Source of the DNA: Lateolabrax maculatus
Lineage: Eukaryota; Chordata; Actinopteri; Acropomatiformes; Lateolabracidae
Length of the DNA stretch: 64,000 nt
Reading direction: 5' to 3'
Assembly (NCBI GenBank): GCA_031216445.1
Contig: CM062213.1
Coordinates: 13,021,501 to 13,085,500 of the forward strand
The translations under genes were made by a program, and so were the position numbers. Below the pieces are notes generated by a model. That model worked only from the letters and a program-made list of their open reading frames with translations. It did not search any database and had not been told where the DNA came from. Position 1 is the stretch's first letter; the number at the start of each line of letters is the position of its first letter. This document shows positions 35,898 to 50,100 of this stretch, piece after piece.

Positions 35898-38800
35898 TTT
35901 TGATTAGTCACAAACAAATCTGTGTTTAGCTGTCTGGTTTCTCCATTTGTGCTTTTTTTAAAAATACTGTTACATTTAACAGCACAGTGCTAAACTCCTC
36001 AGTGTTCTTCAATGTAAATTATTTACAATAATAAAGATAAAGTTCCAATAAAAATGCATGTATAAAACATGACTATAATTACTTGTAAATGTTGACAGTA
36101 AGTTTGTTGCTTGTGTCTTTAGGTAAATTAAACCTACAGCATGGAATGTAATTCTGTATTCTTTAAAATCATACTTTTCACCGTTTTTCTTTGGTAATGG
36201 ACTGAATCCTTTCCATATTAAAAGCCTAACTTCATGTGCAAAAGATCTTGCAAGTGGGTTTGTAGCCTTTCTCACACTTTTGTTGTCTGAATTGAATCTG
36301 CTATCCTTGAGCTTGTGTACCATCAGTAGACACCTGAATAGCGAAGCAATCTTTCTCTCTCTCCCTTGCTCTTCTCCATTGTTGCATCTCATTCAGAGGG
36401 AGGATGAAGAGCTGGGAGGTCACAGATGGAGAGAAGTGTTATGTTTGTTCCCGTCTCTGCTCTCTGAGTGAATGTCTCCACAGATGGGATTATATTGAAA
36501 GGCAAACACAAATTTGCAAAGCAATGAAAGCGCTTCACTTCAGAGGCACAAGGCCATGCCAGGCACATAGCTAACTGTACTTGTTAAGGGTTTTTCAGCA
36601 TCCATCTTGTTATAAGTATGCCACAGTTTTTTGTAGCTTAAAAATGCACACTATGTTGCTGCAAAGATTCATGTTATACACACACCGCAGCACACTATAT
36701 ACTGAACATAGGCTGACCCGCTCATACTGGATGTCATCATTACGTGTTTTTCATGTACGGACTTACAGCATTACTTCTGCATTAATAATGAAACCCATGC
36801 TTATTAGTTTCCCACACTGTGATGTGGTACCAATAAACTACAGCTGTAACCACAAACATGTGCATTCACATAGAATACTGTCAGAAAATGTATGTTTCTA
36901 TCGTACTGATGTATACATCAGTACTGTTTATATGCCTTATGTATACATCCCTGGCGTCTCAACAGATTTTTCCCTATGGATCAGAGTTTGTATAGTAAAT
37001 GATTCAGTAACCAAGCCAAGTTTGGTTACACAGACAAGAAACAGTAAAAAACTACAAACTTGCCAGCATGACTCCTCTTATATTCTCATTTGAGGGCACT
37101 CTTACCCATATGCATAGGCCTATAAAGGATGTGTCTATAGTAATAATGTAAAATCATTGTTATACTGTATCTTGCTTTCACATAGGTAGCACATTTTTAA
37201 TGTATGTATGTATGCATGCATGCATATATGTATTTATGTAATTGTTGAACTTATGAGATAAATGAGGTTCAACTTGCATACCTCTATGTGAGGTACAAAT
37301 GTGTGTCTGTGGTTATTTCATGCTGGCAGTTGTACTACTTTAAAGTACTGGTAGTTTTTAGGCATAATAATTAATTTTCCAGTATTTTTTGGATTACATA
37401 GTGGTTGGTCGCAGTACACCCTGCTGTACCAGCTATGCTTTCTCCTCATCCATTCAGTTTGGTTGTTTATGGATACTGTTACAGACCATGGTATTTTGGG
37501 GTGACAGGATAAAATCCAGGTGAGTCATGGCACACACACTGCTGGCTTTCCCTTGCTATCAAGTCCCACAAAATCAAGTTTGTTGTGTTAAAAATGGCAA
37601 CATTTGGCATCCACTGTCCGCAAGACAGCCAGTCAGACTACCCTAAAACAACCATATGCAGCATATTACCCGAAGTCAGGAGAACAGCATCGACATCGCA
37701 TTCAATCATTACTGTTACTCATAATGGTTGTACAACTACACATTTGACTGCCATTTGACATATCAACAACCATTAATATGTAAGGTAGTCTGACTGGCTC
37801 CTCTATCTTACCAGTTTTGTTCACTGACATAAGTCTGTTCTAACCTCCTGCATTGCAAGCTATTTTTCTCTCCAGATTTATCAATGTCTCCCTTGGTTTA
37901 GCCACCCAGGACAGTACATGCAGTGCTTTTATAAAAATTGAAATCAAATTTGCAAGGAAACTATCACTTAAAATAGTGTATCGTCTGCGTATACTGACAC
38001 ACAATGGGTACAAGGGTATGCATTTTAATAGGTGATACCAGAATGCTATTAGGAATAAAGTGAATATTACCATGAAAAAGATGAAAAGTAGGCATTCTTG
38101 TCTGGAACCTCTAAATATGCTATTTAGTATATACAAGACTAAAAATCCATTTATATATGCAGTATAATTGTGTGGTATGTGCTGGCCTACTGTTTAACTA
38201 ACAGTATGGACTATGTCTGCATCTAAAGCTATGCCTGTAAATGGGTGTGTGGGGGTTGGAAGCGCTGACTAGGCAAAATAGATTTCTTGAGTCAAGGTCT
38301 GCATCACCAGTCCTGCTGGCAAAATTAAGTCTCTGAGGGTTTTCTTGGAAAAAAAAAAATCCTGCAGTGGATATCAAAAGACTATTCAAGTAATACCTTA
38401 CAATAAAGTTTCATAAACAACTGTTGGAGAAAAAGGTAGATTTTTACCTTCATCGCATTAGGTGTTTGGCTCTCACTTATCTAATTTAGTCATGATTCTT
38501 TCACTTTTTACAAATACACAAACATGCTGTAAGGTAGCAAACTCTGCTGTTCAATTTAATATTTTGGATGATTAAGACAGGTAAGTGAAGCATACTTACA
38601 AATGTTAAACACATAAACATTCTTTCCCCCACTATCACGACAAGTCCCTAGTGGTTTCATTTCTTGAAATAGACAAACATTTCTTATTGTCCATCGTTAA
38701 TTACGGGTGAAAAAAACAGACTTTTAAATGGTTTATCTGGACAGTAAACTTGACCAACAGACTGTACTGACTTTGTTATGTTTGATATATTTTAATTGTT

Positions 38801-39559
38801 TTATTGTTTGTTTTTTAATATATGTATTCTCTAAAATAAATAATAAATAATAATTATCTCAGTTTATAAGCATAAACAAAATGCATAGAATAAACAAATT
38901 AAGAAAAGGTTTTGATTTGGACTAAGGCTATTTAGAAACAACAGATTCAGTGTTATGACCACAGACTGTGGTTCTGAAATAAGCTCATTTAAAAAATAAC
39001 AATAAATTATATTAATCTGATCCACTCTGTGCTAGGTAGTAGTCTCAAATACACAGCGAGGTTAATCAGGTGCAGTGGTATCTTGTTGACCAGCTCACGC
39101 CTTCACAGCTGCCAACAAGTGCTCAAGTAATTCCTCCTGCATCAGCGTCCTCCTCAGTAACAATTTGCTCCGACAATGGCTCCTTCAAATTGTAAAAATC
39201 ACACTTGGACATTTGCTGAGACTGTGTCAAGTTTTCATTTTCACACTAGGCCTCAGCTTTGGAAGCAGCTCAACAGTATGTGATGAGTTTCAGTGCCTGG
39301 TGTGTACTGTAATACCAGTGCCTGTCAATGTCATATAATTTAGCTTCAGACACATTTAACAAAAATGTCCATACCTGTTTCTGAGGCATCAACCATTGTA
39401 CAGAGCTCAGTCAAGGACACAATTGTTGTTTTATTCATAACAGTTTAATCATGACAAGTTTAATGATTTCCAAACCCTATTACATTAATAGGGTTAAAAG
39501 AATATTATGATATGGCTTGGTATCTTTCACCACCAACTCCTTAGAAAAAATAAAGTGTA

Positions 39560-39735
39560 TGTCAGGCTGTCCTGGATGCCTTTGACCTTTTCGGACACCG
39601 GAGCACCCTGAGGAAACCCATGCAGACAGAGAGAGGACTTGCCAACTCCCCACTGAAAGGCCCCAGCTTTCCAGAATGGGTTCAAACACAGGTTTGTCTT
39701 GAGATGTTGTAAACCACTGATCCACCATGTAATCC
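39560..39735 (-). repeat. Dispersed fish SINE/LINE-like repeat, minus strand
   Basis: Read on the minus strand it has ATGGTGGATCAGTGGTTTAC, then GGGGCCTTTCAGTGGGGAG and GGGTTTCCTCAGGGTGCTCC, matching the upstream part of the family seen at 14240-14345. Diverged, with no flanking duplication found. Confidence 0.55.
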
Positions 39736-42245
39736 ATCCCTGAAATGCTGCATAAAACTATACTACTATTGTATGTTATTCAGTGAATTAAAGCCAATAA
39801 GTTGCCTGTGTTGACAGCCATGAATGTAATTGTCTTGTGAATGAGAGAGGTAAAAATCAATCATGTTAGCTGTCGTTAGTGGGGTTTAGATGGGTTTGTA
39901 GACAGAAAATGTGGATAAGAGAGATTTTCTGTTATGCTGATCTGTATTTGTCTTCCAAAAGCCCTGTTGTGGCTTGTGAGCTTGTTGCTATGACAACCAC
40001 CATTTGATACCAGTGGTGTGTAGGAAGGCAGAGAGATATGGTTGAAAATTAGCAAACTGCTTTATGCATGTTTTATAATCTATTCATAATTTTCATGTAT
40101 GTGTGTTTGTGTCAGGGAGTAAATAAAATTAGTTTGGAAGAGAAATAATCATACTCCAGAAAATGTAATTCATTGAAGTATTGAGAAACACTGGGTCATA
40201 TTCCTTCCCATGATTAATTCAAGGATTATTATACTGTATATGCCTCAAAGTGAATACTTACTGTGAGTACATTGAATGCATATTTTTCTTTCACTAACTC
40301 ACTGAATTGCGTCTTGTACTCATCATTTGTGTTTTACAAAGTAGTGGATAGTGACCATTAAACATTGTCAATAGATCTAAGTAGAATCACATTAATTATC
40401 AGTAAATATGTTGGCCTGTTACTTAATATAAAACATAGTTATCAATAAAAACTACATTGAATGTTATATATCTAAATGATGTAAGTTCACATTTTGTCAC
40501 TTATAGGTTAACTAAGTCATTATGTTTTAGGGGGGAAAAAAACATTACCATTTTCGCTTGAATCTAATCTGCTAAAGCTATTTTAAATAACTGTAGATAT
40601 AACACAATGTATAAAATGTAATAGTTCTGCATCAGCAGTAACCTGCAGTAATTCAGAGTCCTATTTTTTATGAAAATGGTTAAGTCATAAACTGTAAATT
40701 AGCAAGAGAACGCTGATATAAATTGCCTTTTCAGATGAGACCTCAGTCATAACAAGGATATGAAACCTTTCAAAGATTTAAATTTATTTATTGTTGCTAC
40801 TTTGTCCAAAGAGCACGAACCAATATAAAAATATACCAAACTAGTTTGTTATCACTGACTTGTACTATTTTTACTGTGTTAGGACTTTGAATTAATAGTT
40901 GGGGACTTACAAAAGCTATTTTACAACTTATCTCATTTCTCATCCGTGATGTTCACTGTGACTTGGATTGTTATAGACTGTTTCGTAGACGCACCACCAT
41001 TTACGAGCTGATCAACATTATGGACATCCGGTCTTGCTGCGTTGTGGTAGCTATGGTAACCTCAAAGAGCACCAAATGTTCTACTTGAAGTGTGAGGGTA
41101 TCATCTGTGACACTGTGCCTCCCTCCCTGTACGGAGGCAAAAACAGTCAAAATCCACATGGCTTCTCCAACTGTCTAGATGATTTCCTCTAAAACTCTTA
41201 CTTAGGGAGTTGATTCACACAAATTCCAAAACACTTTTCATATCAACTTATTCTTTAACAAAAAGTCAACCTCAAGGATTTGGGATATACAGAGTAAACA
41301 GGGCTTTTTTTCCCCCTGGAAAGACATTTAACTGTTGATTTTGTTTTTCTCAAAAATGTCAATGCCTTGAGGAGCACAAGTTTTCTCTTCTGTTGTTGTA
41401 GACTGAAAGGGCAAAAAAAAAAAAAAAGAATGGTAGTAGGAGTGAGTCAAAATAGTTTTTGTAATTTGGGTGAACTGATCCTTTAACTGGAATTGTTATT
41501 TTGCAATAAAGTAAACTAAAAGTGTTCATAAAATATACTAAATTGGAAATTATTGAGAAAACACTTGATGAAACAACTCAAGTAAGCAGCAGAATTTGCA
41601 AAGACACTGACACAAATGTTAGCATTGTAAATAACACTCGGCTCCTAATTCCATTTACCCGTTCTCACACTGTATAAATCTAAAATTAAAACTATTAGTG
41701 TAATGTATTTGAGATTGACCTTTATTAGGATGCCCGAATTAAAAGGCTGATTTAGTCATGGTTTTATTCATCCCCAAAAAAATGTCAGCATTTTGTAAAC
41801 ACTTAAGAACACAATTCACAAGAACCTCCCAGCACAAGCACCTTTTTTATCTTTTAAATGTGTTCTAGCACTTTTCTTTAGTTGAAAACCTTCTTTTACA
41901 TTATTTATGTTTTGATAGAATTTTAACAGCCATGGTTTTATTTATTCACTTACACTTTGGGCTGATATTTGTAAGCATTGTTTACATGTTAATGTACGTA
42001 ACTGGAACATTTCTTTACAAAACCTTTTGAATGTCTTCAAAAAGTGCTGTAATAGCTGTCAAGGTCTCCACTGATGCTTGTGAGAAGCATGCCTTCAACC
42101 CTTCAAAGGTTTCCATCACAGACCCCATGACTATTGGTTTTGGTTTCTATGACAACTAAGTTGAACTATAACTTGACTCATCTTTTACAAGCTTGAGTAA
42201 AGGAGAAAGATTTCAGATTTCAGAGCCAATCCTGCACTGCAAGAA

Positions 42246-42303
42246 AATAATATTATTATTTTATATTATATATATTATATTATTATTATATTATATTAAT
42301 ATT
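42246..42303. repeat. TTA/TAT low-complexity repeat
   Basis: Imperfect ATT/TATAT array in intergenic DNA. Confidence 0.85.
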
Positions 42304-45300
42304 TTGCCCCGCTACTTTTTTCTTTATACAATGACAAGAAACTGCCGATGACATTGAATGCGAATGAAATTGTTTGACCATTGTGATAGCTTGCCTTATT
42401 CTGTCTTTCAATCTCCCATTTCTATAGTATTCCTAAAACAAGGGAAACCGTACCTTGATTGATTATGGTCAGGTCTGAATCGAGACAGTGTGAGTTAAGA
42501 AGGATGTTTTGCAGTGTGTTTTGACACACAGTCCCAATTTTACTGTATGCCTTATCCTTTGTTGCTCAAGTGGGCAGTTTTACTTAGTGTCTGTGTATTT
42601 AATTACATTAGAGAGGCCTTGCTTTGATGTACTTGCTAAACGGTGTATACACCTAAAATAGAGATTGTAAAGTAGAACATGAGCCAGCTCCTGTATGTTA
42701 ATCTTGATATTTTCATCATTGTTTTCTCAATTTGTTATCTTCTCACAATATAAATACCTTTGAACAGCAAATAAATCTGATAAACACAGCCCACATTCTC
42801 TTTCCTCAATGACGAGACTGTAAGGGATTTCAGATACAGACGAGAAGACAGACATGTTGAAACAGTGAAGCAGGGGAGTCACTCGAGTCCATTCATAGAC
42901 TTACAAATGCTGGATTAACTAGATGCAGCCATGGTAACATAAGGATGAGCAGAGCATTGAGTAGTTTCAGAGAAGCACAGTGAGGTACTGCCTGCGAGCT
43001 TTGTGACGCAGATTCCACTTTTGCGTATGCTTCTACTGTATGACAGACAAAAAAGCTTTCTTGTGGATAACTGATATAAATCACATTAGAGGAATATTGT
43101 GCACGGGGTATTGGAGGAACTGTTTTTGTTGTGAGGAACTGAGAAAGGGTCTTTCTTCTTATGAGATATTTTAACCTCCTCTGTAATACATAAGTCAAAA
43201 ATCAACTTGGGTGATGGCTAATAACTAGTGATGTATACCCTTCATAATGCATCGCCTAAACAGCTGCAGTGCACTGGCTGTAACCAGTTTCTCATTTAAC
43301 AGAGAGCTACAATGACTGTTGAAGGCCAAATTCCATGTGAATGAATGGACTTTCATATGACTGGCAATGCAAGTGACTTTAAACTGTTTTCATGGCACAT
43401 CTCCAAAGACTGAGATAAACAGATTAATTGAATTAGAAGTAATAATAAAGAAAAATCATAGATGTCAAGGCCAATTGAGCTGTTTTGTCAAACACGTAGA
43501 CATGAAATTATTTGTACATAAACACATGACTATGGAGTTAAGCCATATTTTGCAGAGTGTAAGCAGTCCTTCATATGCATTGAAGAGGTGGCCTGCCAGT
43601 TTTAGGCTGCTTTGATAAGACACTGGAAATGCTAATGTCCTACTACTTGTGTTGCGATGTTATGTCAATCATTTATCACTTGTTCTAAACATAGTTTTGT
43701 CTCAGGCACTGTGAGCTGTCTCCTAAAATGGAGATACCCCACCTGTCATCTGAAGTATAATCAAATCTAGGGTGTACCTGAACTCCATTTTTGATACAAA
43801 CTCCCCACTTCCCAACTACTTTTGGGGAATAAATGCTCTTGTTCTACTTTTGCTTCTGTGTCAGAGGGGTTATATTTCTATTTCCAAGTGTACCTTTACC
43901 TTTAAACAATTTCAAATGTGTCTTGTCCCATTAAAATTCAGGTTCTGTATCTCAGGTTGATGCCTCAAAGACTTAAACTTAAATCAGGCAGCTGATATGA
44001 TTGACTCCCTCCCGCAGTGGAGGAGTGGAGGAGGATTATAAACCTCCCTCGCCAAAATAATGACAGTGATATAAGGGATTCCAGGACTGAAATTTGTGTT
44101 ACAGCAACAACTTGTATTGCTAAAACAACCAGAGACCTGGAGAGCCATGTGATACCGGGAGTCAGAAAGAGAGAGTAGGTGGTTTTGTGGGTAGGTGGGG
44201 AGCAGGTTAGCGATGCTCCACCACTCTCCTGTTTCCTGATATCCCAATGGCCTTTTAGCGGCATTACTCATTTTAGGAAAGAGACACTCCTGTTACATAA
44301 GCCAATGCTACAGAGTCTGCCTACCAGTTAGAATCCCTGCAGATCCTCTGTATACCTGTACATAATTGCAACGTGCTACCAACAGTCAGACCCTTTTTTC
44401 TCTAGAAACTGCTCAGCTGCCAGAGGTCTCTGTAAAACTGTAAGTAGCTGGGCAACTTTGATTTTAAGACAAATGCATCATAGAATCAATGTTTTGTCGT
44501 TCCATAACTATACATTTTCACACAGAAATGTTTGTGTCATTAGAGTGGCTTAGACATGACAAAAAACATGAAATATTGTTATTTCACAATACTCTTAACT
44601 GACAGAATGCAGTCAGTTCCATGAAATATGGCACACGGACATTGTAGTCTTGTTCATGACACACAATAGATCATTAAAACACACACATGAGGTTGAAGGT
44701 GGTACCTGCTCCAGGAAGGCGTTGATAATTAGTTAATGTTGTTTTCTACCTCACTGTATCACCTCTCCAGGGGCTTGAGCACTATACTGATATCCCCTGA
44801 AGTGAAGAGGCAAAATATTGCTTGGTTTTTTCCACATATTAAGTTTTATGTCATGCATCAACTCTGAAGAAGGGATACAGCCCATGTACTATCAATCTGG
44901 TATTTCTGGCATTACTACTAGTGATTTTCCAAAGCTGCATTGGAAATGAATTTTCTTACCCTCCTAGTTTGACAGTCAATTTACAGAGACTTGAGCCGGC
45001 TTAAATTCATCACAGACTATAAATTGAAATGCAAGTAAAAAAAAACAGCTTAAGACAGGAGCCCATAGTTCACGCTCTTTACAATCAGTTCAAGCCCATC
45101 AACAAGATGTCCCTTGTCTCTAAACATAGCGTTGTTGTCGGCACTGACCCAGTGAAGTGGGTGTTTGATTTTGAGATCGCTTGGTTCATTCAAAATTTTT
45201 CTCAGCCGTATCCTGCAGGATTTTTACCTCTCCATGGGTTGGCGTTTCATACTTTCAAAAAGGCCTGCATCAGTTGAGAGTAGAGCTGTGCAGAGAAATC

Positions 45301-46030
45301 AGTAATCTACCATCAGCTGCTTGCTTATTTACATGACTGGTGGGTTGTGACGGCTATTGAGCATTTCTTTTGAAGTACGCAGGTTGTCCCTCCAACATTT
45401 TGTTGCCACTTTTATCTAATTATGATGTGCTTGGGTCTATATGTTCTTTCCTGCTTATGCATTATGTAAGGTCAAATCAGGCAGAACAGTGTGGCCTACC
45501 TTCCTGGCTTTATGGGGTCCTGTGACCACTTAGTACCACTGTGTCTGTTCATCTTTTCTGATTCAGCTTTCATTATTAAACATGCAATGATTGGGTGTTT
45601 GGAGTCTTGCATGAAAGCCCACGCTTTACTGTTAGTTAATAAAACAAAATATGTGCCATCCTGCCTCTTCTAATTGCTCTCTTTCTCAATAAATACCTTT
45701 TAGTAAAATCTGCATTTATGTATCAAATAAAAAGTACAACTGATATTGAAAACCACATCTTACTGTGTACTGTATAAGACGAGGTCAGAGCCGGAGAGGG
45801 CGAGTGTGAAAGGAGTAGGTTCTCCTCCTGGAGAGGTGGGAGAAGCTGCTCTTGTTCTGGGGAGATGGCCTCTCTGAGTGACTGGCAGAAACTTCCGGAG
45901 GGACTTTGAGAAAAAGAAATATTTTGGTGCTGTCTGTTAGTGCTGGACAGCTGACGTGCATCATCAGGTTCGTTCACTGATAAAAGTCCTAAAAAATGAT
46001 GACTGCTCTCAAAACATTTGCTGCACTGGA

Positions 46031-46106
46031 GCGCACACACACACACACACACACACGCACGCGCACACACGGTGTACATCGCATCATACGCGCGCGCGCG
46101 CACACC
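46031..46106. repeat. CA/CG alternating purine-pyrimidine tract
   Basis: A (CA)n run from 46034 passes into GCAC/GCGC, is interrupted near 46071-46088, and continues as (CG)n then CACAC at 46089-46106. It lies just upstream of the proposed camkv first exon. Confidence 0.9.
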
Positions 46107-46359
46107 TCCCCTCCTCTCTGCATCACAGACCCGCTGTGACCATCACACGCTCACGTAATACTCCAGCAAGAACAAGCTGACTTGTTGGAAATGCTCGAGG
46201 ATCTTAAACCTCTCTGACTGCTGCACGCTGGCTGCAAAATCAGTGGAAGGAAAAGTGAAGCCGCGCCGGGGAAAAAAACAAACCAAAAAAAAAAACACTC
46301 AAATATTAGACAGAGGATTGGATTATTGATTGTTACCAGTTCAGCCTACTTAATTGAAG
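46107..46359 (+). promoter_or_regulatory. camkv: Proposed camkv promoter and non-coding first exon
   Basis: CpG-rich island in an AT-rich region, with the CpG signal continuing to about 46650. A near-ideal donor (GAAG, then GTAAGTGAG) starts at 46360. The next gene downstream on the plus strand is camkv, whose coding part begins at 55404 with only a short leader next to it, so a distant non-coding first exon is expected. The roughly 9 kb link between them is an inference and no transcript evidence was available. Confidence 0.4.
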
Positions 46360-47098
46360 GTAAGTGAGCGCAATTTGCGTGATCTTTGGTTTGCCCACCG
46401 TAAGCCTGCAAACCACCGCTGCCGCAAACGCGAGAAGTGCAGAGGGATGAGGGATGTCCTCCGAGGTCCAGAGAGTCGGCGGCCGTCGTCTCTGACCGCC
46501 TGTCGCGCTGAGACGCACACACGATCGATTTCGAAAACTTTTGCGGCAATAAAACATTTTTTTTTTTTGTTTGGAATCTCAGACGTGCTGACGTGATTCA
46601 GAAAAAAAAAAAAAAACCCGCGGGAGAGTTTTTCACGCGATCTGCTCGACCGCAACAGCTCTCCAACCTGGCTGATGCGCAAATACTGTATATTTCAAGT
46701 GTCAGGCTGCAGTAAATTTCCAGGCAGTAATCGGTGCAACCGGTTTTACTGCTGTTAAAGTTCGCCCGGAATTACCGCTTATTCCCAGCCGCTCAACAAG
46801 TTAATTCCCAGTATGAGCTTTTATAGTTCATAAAGTGTGGCTCAAAACTGCGCTTCGGGTTTACGTAAGGCGTGCGCTTGATGCACTCAGACTGCAGCAC
46901 CTCTTGAGTTCCCATTTTCACAGTCTCGCAGTCTCGCAGTGTCCTTGCGCTGCTTGTCATCGTTTGTCATCATTTCACACCCCATGGCACTTGCGATTGC
47001 AATACTCACTTACTTTGCCAATTCTGAGCTGCCACTTCATACAGGCCAGAAGGAGGGCAAAAGCTCTGACATGTCAGAATAGTGAATAAGCCACACCG

Positions 47099-47119
47099 GT
47101 GTGTGTGTGTGTGTGTGTG
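47099..47119. repeat. (GT)n microsatellite
   Basis: About ten GT units in the proposed camkv first intron. Confidence 0.9.
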
Positions 47120-50100
47120 CGGACCTCCAGAGGACCTTGCAAGGGCTCCAGTGTTGTATAGATTTCATTTTAGCATCGGGGTTATGCACTAAAGCATCAC
47201 ATCAGTAGCCTTACATATATGTCAATTTTACAACAACAAAAAGTTTGGGAAGCCATGCTGTTGGTTTGACGCAGGAAACAACAGACTTGTATGGTGATGC
47301 CATGAGAGGGGATCTTGTGTTGGAGCACACTAAGAGCAGAAAACACTTTGTAGTGGTTTTGTAGACACAGGATGACACTAGCGGAAAGATTCACGGCTCA
47401 TTCGTGAGGGGCAGATATTTAAACGATGGAACGATGAAAGCTTAAGAAATGAAAATCGTGGAAAACTAAATTAAGATAGAAACCCAGATGTACAGTAGGC
47501 ATCTGCATGTACCACTGCTTTTCAGAAATACAGCTACACACCTTCATTTTCTTTACAGGTCTGTTCATTTTCTCTTCCCCTCAGCACTGACAGCTTGGTC
47601 TGAGAACAGTGAAAGATTCACCATTGAATAGAATGTGTAAAAAGGCTTATTTGAATAGAGCTGCGGCCTTTTGTTTGCGTAACAGGCTTCGCACTGAATT
47701 GAATGTGTTACCTGAGCCATGGCGCGTGTCACTGGGCATTCAGCTATGGCTAATTAAGTTAAAGTAGCTGTCAGATAACTGGGGCACACACTGCTTTCAG
47801 GCTGATATGGTAAATGGAGTCTCAGTCACATGAAGTGGCAGTGGTCTTGGGCGGTATAGTACACCCTGGTGCATACTGTAGCACTTGGTGACCATGGCAA
47901 CAAAACAACATCAGAAGAAACCGGTCAGATGAGCCAGTGATGCCCGAAGAAGAGATGAATGGTAGACCCAAAGCATTGCAGAGCCCAACACAAAGGAGGA
48001 CTGTTTCGTACTCATCAAAAATGTCCTCCCCTCTCCGGACTTGGACCTGGAGAAAAAAAAAAACACATTCATTTGCTTCTGCTCATCGTTTGATATGATT
48101 TCCTTGAGTTTAAATGTGTTGTTTGTGTTCACAGCTAACCGGAGCGACATTTAGACCATAAATGAGGCATTACAAGCTTCGGCTAAAATTTGGCTCAAAC
48201 ATCATCTCCACCATCTGCCCCCTGTCACCAAGCCTTTCCCTTTGAAGAGGCTCTGCTGTGGCCAAATCCACGGCTTTCTCTGGCCTGCTGCCACAGTCTG
48301 ACATGATATAATAACAACAACATAATAGTTAATTAATTTAAAAATGCACCAAAGCACTTGTATGTAGTATAATATAATATTTATAAAATGTAGCAAATAT
48401 AAAAAGCACAACATTTCTACTCTTTCATTTAGTCGTCAATTTTAACATTTTAATTGAGATGGCTGTGTGACCAGATACCTGTGTGACTGCATTCAGAAGA
48501 TGTTCGGGAAATTTCAGTTGTTGCGTCATAAATATTGTCCTTCACATACATACACACACACACAAACACACAGTAACATACTTCCCCTTTGACACTGACA
48601 AGGTGTGCCAGTAGGACCAACAACTAATTGTAACAAGGCAATAGTAAACAATATCCAGATAAAATGTGCAGATAACTTAGATGAAATCAGTACGCATCAT
48701 TTTCATCTCAGTTGTCGAGCACGACTCAGCAGGCATATCAGTGATTGTATTTAAAGGTTAGAAAGCAGGGTAGCTGGAGTATATTTAGTCTTCATGTCAA
48801 TTTGACATTGAATTGATACGGAAACTTAAAAATCACTTTCAAAATATAATTTAAAATTAAATAATTAATTGTTTAACACATGGATTCAAATATGGCAGAA
48901 GATTCATATCACCCAGCTCTAAATTAAGACTTTTAAAATGTGAAATTTAAATTTAACACCTCTGTTAGGCCGATGTTATTGAATGCCAGAACACAGAGCC
49001 AAAACGCATCCTCCCTTCAGCAAAGATGGAATACGAGTGTCTGAGATATTTTAAACATATTTTACCTTTAGTTCCCCATTACCCGAACAGTGGGATTCTG
49101 CCTTCTTCTACAGCTGGGACACTGTTTAGTTGCAAATTAAAGTCTAATTATAATGCCCTTATTACGTTGTTTAGTGCTATTTCCAAGGTAAGTTGTGCAT
49201 GTGTAACAAGTTAAAGATGTGGGAGGTTGGAGTTTGGGTCTTCTCAATAGACCAACTATTGTTATTTTTAACTGCAAGAACATTGTCCCAAATTCCCCCT
49301 TCAACTTGTGTCAAAGCTGAACCGACAGTGTCTGAGAGGTGTTAGAGTGAAACATGTTTTATTTTAAACGTAACATTTAGTTCTGCACAACAGCTGGAAC
49401 ATAGTGTGAAGCTGGATCATCCTTCCTTTGTTTTTCTTCTACAAAATTAGACCTGTGGTGGGTGTCTAAGATGTCACCTGACATATCATACTTTACAGGT
49501 GGATAGACAAATGAATGAATGAATGATAGACTTACATCATTTCTCAGTAGTGTAAAGTGATGTTAATGTCTATAATTTCAAGGTGTTTAAGGCCCTTAGG
49601 CTATCATAATGTTGATGCACCTCACATCAAATCATATTATAATGTAATATATTATAATATGTTATAATATAATATAACTGTCATGGCTTTTAGTATTTTG
49701 TTGTGGTTAATCACAGTCCAGCTGTTAATGTGAGCCACATGTGTGTAATTTGTTTTCCATCCCATTTCCAGGAGACACGAAGAGCACGATGAGATGAGAT
49801 GGCAGCTTTATTACCCTTGTAGGCCCCTTCAATACTTGCACTTTATCATTACAGCAATCAAGTCAGGTCAACTGAATTTCTATAGGCCCAAGTCTTACTC
49901 AATCATTCAATTATTCACTGATCAATTATTAACTGTGTTTACAAAATGTCATGCAACCATTCAGTTAATATTTTCTCATAGATTATAACTTTGGTAACTT
50001 TGACTACAGCATGAACTGCATGAACAAAAATAAAATAAAACAAATCAAAAAGACAAATAGCTACAACTGATTTGCTCCTTAGTTTCTTGTTATGTTGTGT

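Larger units (their letters stand above)
34071..46020. other. Gene-poor intergenic spacer
   Basis: About 12 kb of AT-rich sequence with no exon-like open frames bounded by splice sites and no recognised protein. It contains short tandem repeats (GA near 34949-34979, TGTA/TGCA near 37198-37241, TTA/TAT near 42246-42303), a minus-strand dispersed repeat near 39560-39735 and a possible decayed coding stretch near 35482-35897. Confidence 0.6.

Noticed and set aside
36581..37093. 170-codon plus-strand open frame in the spacer
   Set aside because: Low-complexity mix rich in Tyr, His, Ser and Cys with no recognisable family, no CpG promoter and no splice structure; such frames occur by chance.
46333..46682. 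Several overlapping open frames in both strands at 46.3-46.7 kb
   Set aside because: CpG-rich DNA has few stop codons; no family match. Better explained as promoter and leader.
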